A DNA stretch of 64,000 nucleotides from HyVt-477 sp965224605. Lineage in GTDB: Bacteria > Pseudomonadota > Gammaproteobacteria > Thiotrichales > Thiotrichaceae. A program made the position numbers and the translations under genes. Every line of letters begins with the position of its first letter. The first letter of the stretch is position 1. Under the pieces are notes generated by a model that saw nothing but the letters and a program-made list of their open reading frames with translations, did no database searches and was not told the DNA's origin. Shown in pieces: positions 61,863 through 64,000 of this stretch. The stretch spans positions 62,001 through 126,000 of the forward strand of contig CBDCZP010000006.1 of NCBI GenBank assembly GCA_965224605.1, read 5' to 3'.

Positions 61863-62276
61863 TTAATAGTTTTTTATTCTAGCCTCTCTTCCTTGGTTTT
61901 TATATGCCAGGTGTATGGATGTATCAGCTTTAGGTAAAAAACCAGCCGCTCTTTCGGGCCATTCGATGACACAAAGGGCATCACTGTGGAAATAATCACG
62001 CCCGCCGACATACTCTAGCTCTTCTGGATCACCCAGCCGATATAGATCAAAATGATACAGTGTTCTGCCTTGCAATTCATAAGGCTCAACTAGCGTATAG
62101 GTGGGGCTTTTAACAGCACCATGATAACCACAAGCAGCGAGCATGCCTCTGACTAAAGTAGTTTTTCCGGCACCCAGATCCCCATGAAGCAGAATTACCC
62201 CTCCCGTTGAGAATCTCTCAGTAAGTTTTGCACCCAGAGCAAGTGTCGCAGCTTCATCAGCCAGAAAGAGTTTCAT
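61863..62276 (-). CDS. tsaE: tRNA t6A synthesis ATPase TsaE
   Basis: 137 aa P-loop ATPase for threonylcarbamoyladenosine formation on tRNA (with TsaB, TsaC, TsaD). Walker A is LHGDLGAGKTTLVRGML near residue 30-47. AVKSPTYTLVEPYEL is the conserved SPTYxLV motif, LYHFDLYRLGDPEELEYVG contains the sensor, and VIEWPERAAGFLP is the Walker-B-like region. In many Gammaproteobacteria nnrE precedes tsaE and queG is divergent from it. Here queG is present but nnrE is not; a methyltransferase and repeats lie in the space. Confidence 0.94.
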   Translation of the reverse strand: MKLFLADEAATLALGAKLTERFSTGGVILLHGDLGAGKTTLVRGMLAACGYHGAVKSPTYTLVEPYELQGRTLYHFDLYRLGDPEELEYVGGRDYFHSDALCVIEWPERAAGFLPKADTSIHLAYKNQGREARIKNY

Positions 62277-62570
62277 CCTAAATTCTCAGAGGGTTTAAAA
62301 CGCGCATGGCGTAATAGAAATTACAGAGGGTAGAGGGGATGTGAATACTCGTCAAGTCAACACGGAATTCTTGAGGTTGACTAAAGCCTAGTTACATCAT
62401 GTAACTTGTCGGACTCGCTCTACTTTACAAAAGAAGACACAAGGGAAAAGGAATAAAAGGGCACAAGAAACAAAAATCACCTGATTGCCCGCTTGTCCAG
62501 ACCTGTTATTAAGTTCATATAATAACAATCGTTTATGGGCTTTTAGAGGGTAAATATTGCACAAGAGTTC

Positions 62571-62625
62571 GACCCTTCGACAGGCTCAGGGTACTGCTAC
62601 GTCGCGTCCTGAGCTTGTCGAAGGA
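62571..62625. repeat. Head-to-head pair of REP-like palindromes (CCTGAGC-TGTCGAAGG)
   Basis: The first unit, GACCCTTCGACAGGCTCAGG (62571-62590, then GTAC), is the reverse complement of the 25424 copy, including its flanks. The second unit, TCCTGAGCTTGTCGAAGGA (62607-62625), faces the other way. Paired opposite REPs like this form BIME-type structures. About 40 bp on, GGGTAATCAAGAAA repeats a block found near 25540. The rest of 62277-62688 contains no gene I can support. Confidence 0.8.
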
Positions 62626-62688
62626 TCGGAAAATGGGCACTTACATTAGATTAAGCATAGACAGATGGGTAATCAAGAAAAATTATGA

Positions 62689-63432
62689 CTATTGTTTATT
62701 TAAGATGTAAAGACCTTCGCCAACATCTTTAATCGTCAATAATGCTTTTTTAATAGGGTTTAAATCCCAGGGTCTGAACTTTTTTAAGCTAGCAATGGAG
62801 AAACCACTTTTACTGAATTGTTCGCTCCATTGCTTCTCACCCAGAAAACAAATACCGACACCAGCCGTATTGCCTCCCATCTTTTTTACAAAGGGGGCTA
62901 GTATTTTACTAGAAGTAATTCTGTTAATCACAAAAGAACAAAACCTCTCACCCAATAGACCTTCGGGAAGATTCTCAAAAATCACCAGCTTTCCGTCACT
63001 CTTTAATAATGAATGAGCTGTTGCTAACATCTCCCGTTGCGTTGCTAGGGTACCTGAGAAAGTACTTTTTACCGTATGATGCAAGAACCAGTTCATGAAA
63101 ATAATATCGAATTTCTGATCGGCGTATATTTCTGTAAGGCTTTCAGCGCTTGCTTCAACCAGAGTCTTTCTTGGGTGGTCTTTATTCTTATCCAATAAAA
63201 AACGTGAATTATCTAATAAGAAACCCTGACTGTTAGGATATTGTTCTAAAATTCTATCGGTAAAAACACCATTTCCACCGCCAATATCTAAAAAAGAAAA
63301 ATCAGCTTTGACCAAGTCTGCTTTATCAAGCTCCATGACTAGCGTATCCCAAAGCTCACCCGTTACATATTCCATGTCAAAGTCTTCAACTTGCTCGTCA
63401 CTGAGTTTTTTTATTGTTTCATGTGCTTGCAT
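62689..63432 (-). CDS. SAM-dependent methyltransferase, class I
   Basis: 247 aa. FSFLDIGGGNGVFTDRILEQYP is motif I, FLLDNSRFLLDK the acidic post-I segment, KFDIIFMNWFLHHTVKST motif II, and AHSLLKSDGKLVIFENLP motif III. The C-terminal 80 residues vary and end in FRPWDLNPIKKALLTIKDVG. AGGAG precedes the ATG by 7 bp. It is flanked by the REP pair and by copy 2 of the MITE-like element, and it lies where nnrE is found in relatives, so it may be an acquired gene. The substrate is unknown. Confidence 0.82.
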   Translation of the reverse strand: MQAHETIKKLSDEQVEDFDMEYVTGELWDTLVMELDKADLVKADFSFLDIGGGNGVFTDRILEQYPNSQGFLLDNSRFLLDKNKDHPRKTLVEASAESLTEIYADQKFDIIFMNWFLHHTVKSTFSGTLATQREMLATAHSLLKSDGKLVIFENLPEGLLGERFCSFVINRITSSKILAPFVKKMGGNTAGVGICFLGEKQWSEQFSKSGFSIASLKKFRPWDLNPIKKALLTIKDVGEGLYILNKQ

Positions 63433-63582
63433 ATAATTTCTCCTTCTAGTGCAGACCTGCTCTTATAGTAATCGTAACGTAGCATAGATTTATGTATGAC
63501 TCTATCACTTGTGTATTTTCTCTCATCTAATTTAATACACCCCCATTACATTGCATAAATTCATGAGCAGCGATACCATAAA

Positions 63583-63718
63583 GGTTACCTCTTAATTAGA
63601 ATTTTCGTTCGAATAAAAGACGGATGAGTTTTGAGAATCCGCAGTGTATAAAGATACATGAGGATCGCGAAAATTTATCCATGCAGGAATCGGGCGAAAA
63701 GGAAATTAATAGGTGCCC
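63583..63718. repeat. MITE-like palindromic element, copy 2 (about 136 bp)
   Basis: Same plan as 37363-37501. Left end GGTTACCTCTTAATTAGAAT and right end (minus strand) GGGCACCTATTAATTTCC. Internal shared blocks include TTTTCG, CGGATGA, CCGCAGTGTA, GAGGATCGC and CGGGCGAAAA. The two copies differ at many single positions, suggesting age. It lies between the methyltransferase and queG; the remainder of 63433-63809 shows no gene. Confidence 0.8.
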
Positions 63719-63809
63719 TAAACATTAAATTGATCCGATAGAACTCTGCGCTCCAAGCTGTTTCGGGAATCGCTGATTATGTTTCATGTCTCAATAGGTA
63801 AGGTAGCTG

Positions 63810-64000
63810 ATGGACGTTGACAAGCTTGGCAGCAATATTATTGTCTGGGCCGAAGAGCTTGGTTTTCAGGATGTCGGTTTCAGTAATATAGACTTGTCGC
63901 AAGCAGAGCAACGCCTTATCAGTTGGCTGGAAAAAGACTATCACGGCGATATGGACTGGATGCAAAAGCATGGACTTAAACGTAGCCGCCCACAAGAACT
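63810..64000 (+). CDS. queG: Epoxyqueuosine reductase QueG, N-terminal fragment (3' end outside window)
   Basis: 63 codons are visible: WAEELGFQDVGFSNIDLSQA, then EQRLISWLEKDYHGDMDWM and KHGLKRSRPQEL. These match the QueG N-terminus (LGFxxVGIxxxDLxxAExxLxxWL...HGxMxWM). QueG reduces epoxyqueuosine to queuosine in tRNA with cobalamin and Fe-S clusters, which lie beyond the edge. The ATG at 63810 is preceded by an in-frame TAG at 63804 and by TAAGGT. It is divergent from the tsaE-amiC side, as in related genomes. Confidence 0.92.
   Translation, partial: MDVDKLGSNIIVWAEELGFQDVGFSNIDLSQAEQRLISWLEKDYHGDMDWMQKHGLKRSRPQE

Noticed and set aside
63777..63995. Minus-strand ORF at the right edge
   Set aside because: It is the shadow of the plus-strand queG start, which has clear family residues and a ribosome site.
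1..64000. CRISPR arrays, tRNA or rRNA genes, prophage or insertion-sequence transposases
   Set aside because: None was recognised on either strand. Repeats found are palindromic non-coding elements, not regularly spaced direct repeats.

Overview
The window is gammaproteobacterial chromosome with moderate GC, tight operons and no phage, plasmid or transposase genes. The gene orders rsxBCDGE-nth, aroK-aroB, dnaB-alr, tsaE-amiC and a divergent queG all point to Gammaproteobacteria. A DsrC/TusE-family protein, a YeeE/YedE-type sulfur-compound transporter and several glutathione/redoxin genes would suit a sulfur-oxidising lineage of the Thiotrichales or Chromatiales kind. That placement is inference; no rRNA gene is present to settle it.

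Layout. 0-5 kb: the Rnf/Rsx electron-transfer complex (rsxB cut by the left edge) and endonuclease III. 5-13 kb: a HipBA toxin-antitoxin pair with two operator-like palindromes, a YCII-like protein, exopolyphosphatase, DNA polymerase II and an MsbA lipid A flippase. 13-23 kb: surface-polymer genes (methyltransferase, three glycosyltransferases, a PhyH-type dioxygenase, an asparagine-synthase-like amidotransferase), a FimV-like LysM protein and a redoxin gene broken at an A6 tract. 23-27 kb: a YeeE transporter, a lysine-rich lipoprotein, an AlkB-like dioxygenase, a thioredoxin-like protein and a decayed VapC toxin. 27-31 kb: aroK, aroB, dgt. 31-33.4 kb: a compact four-gene operon of two DUF1538 membrane proteins, a PII-like protein and a double-CBS protein, ending in a strong terminator. 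This is the best candidate for an undescribed system here. 33.5-39 kb: a peroxiredoxin-glutaredoxin hybrid, glutathione reductase, threonine synthase, an ArsR/SRPBCC pair and a DsrC-like protein whose C-terminal redox cysteine is replaced by serine. 39-45.3 kb: a four-gene peptide-type ABC transporter with enlarged permeases and a fused ATPase. 45.5-52 kb: an HTH-only LuxR-type protein, a glycine-zipper lipoprotein, alr, dnaB, an N-acetylglutaminylglutamine-type amidotransferase and the kinase SrkA. 52-60 kb: a co-directional polysaccharide cluster (tviB/wbpO and tviC/wbpP homologues, glycosyltransferase, amidotransferase, O-antigen polymerase/ligase, SGNH hydrolase), probably for a polymer containing GalNAcA or amidated GalNAcA. 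60-64 kb: amiC-type amidase, tsaE, a methyltransferase bracketed by repeats, and the 5' end of queG.

The intergenic spaces are unusually rich in palindromic repeats. There are four copies of a GTAGCC...CGGG element, three copies (one a head-to-head pair) of a CCTGAGC-TGTCGAAGG element, two copies of a MITE-like palindrome of about 137 bp, and one palindrome of about 88 bp between the peroxiredoxin and glutathione reductase genes. No tRNA, rRNA or CRISPR array was recognised.
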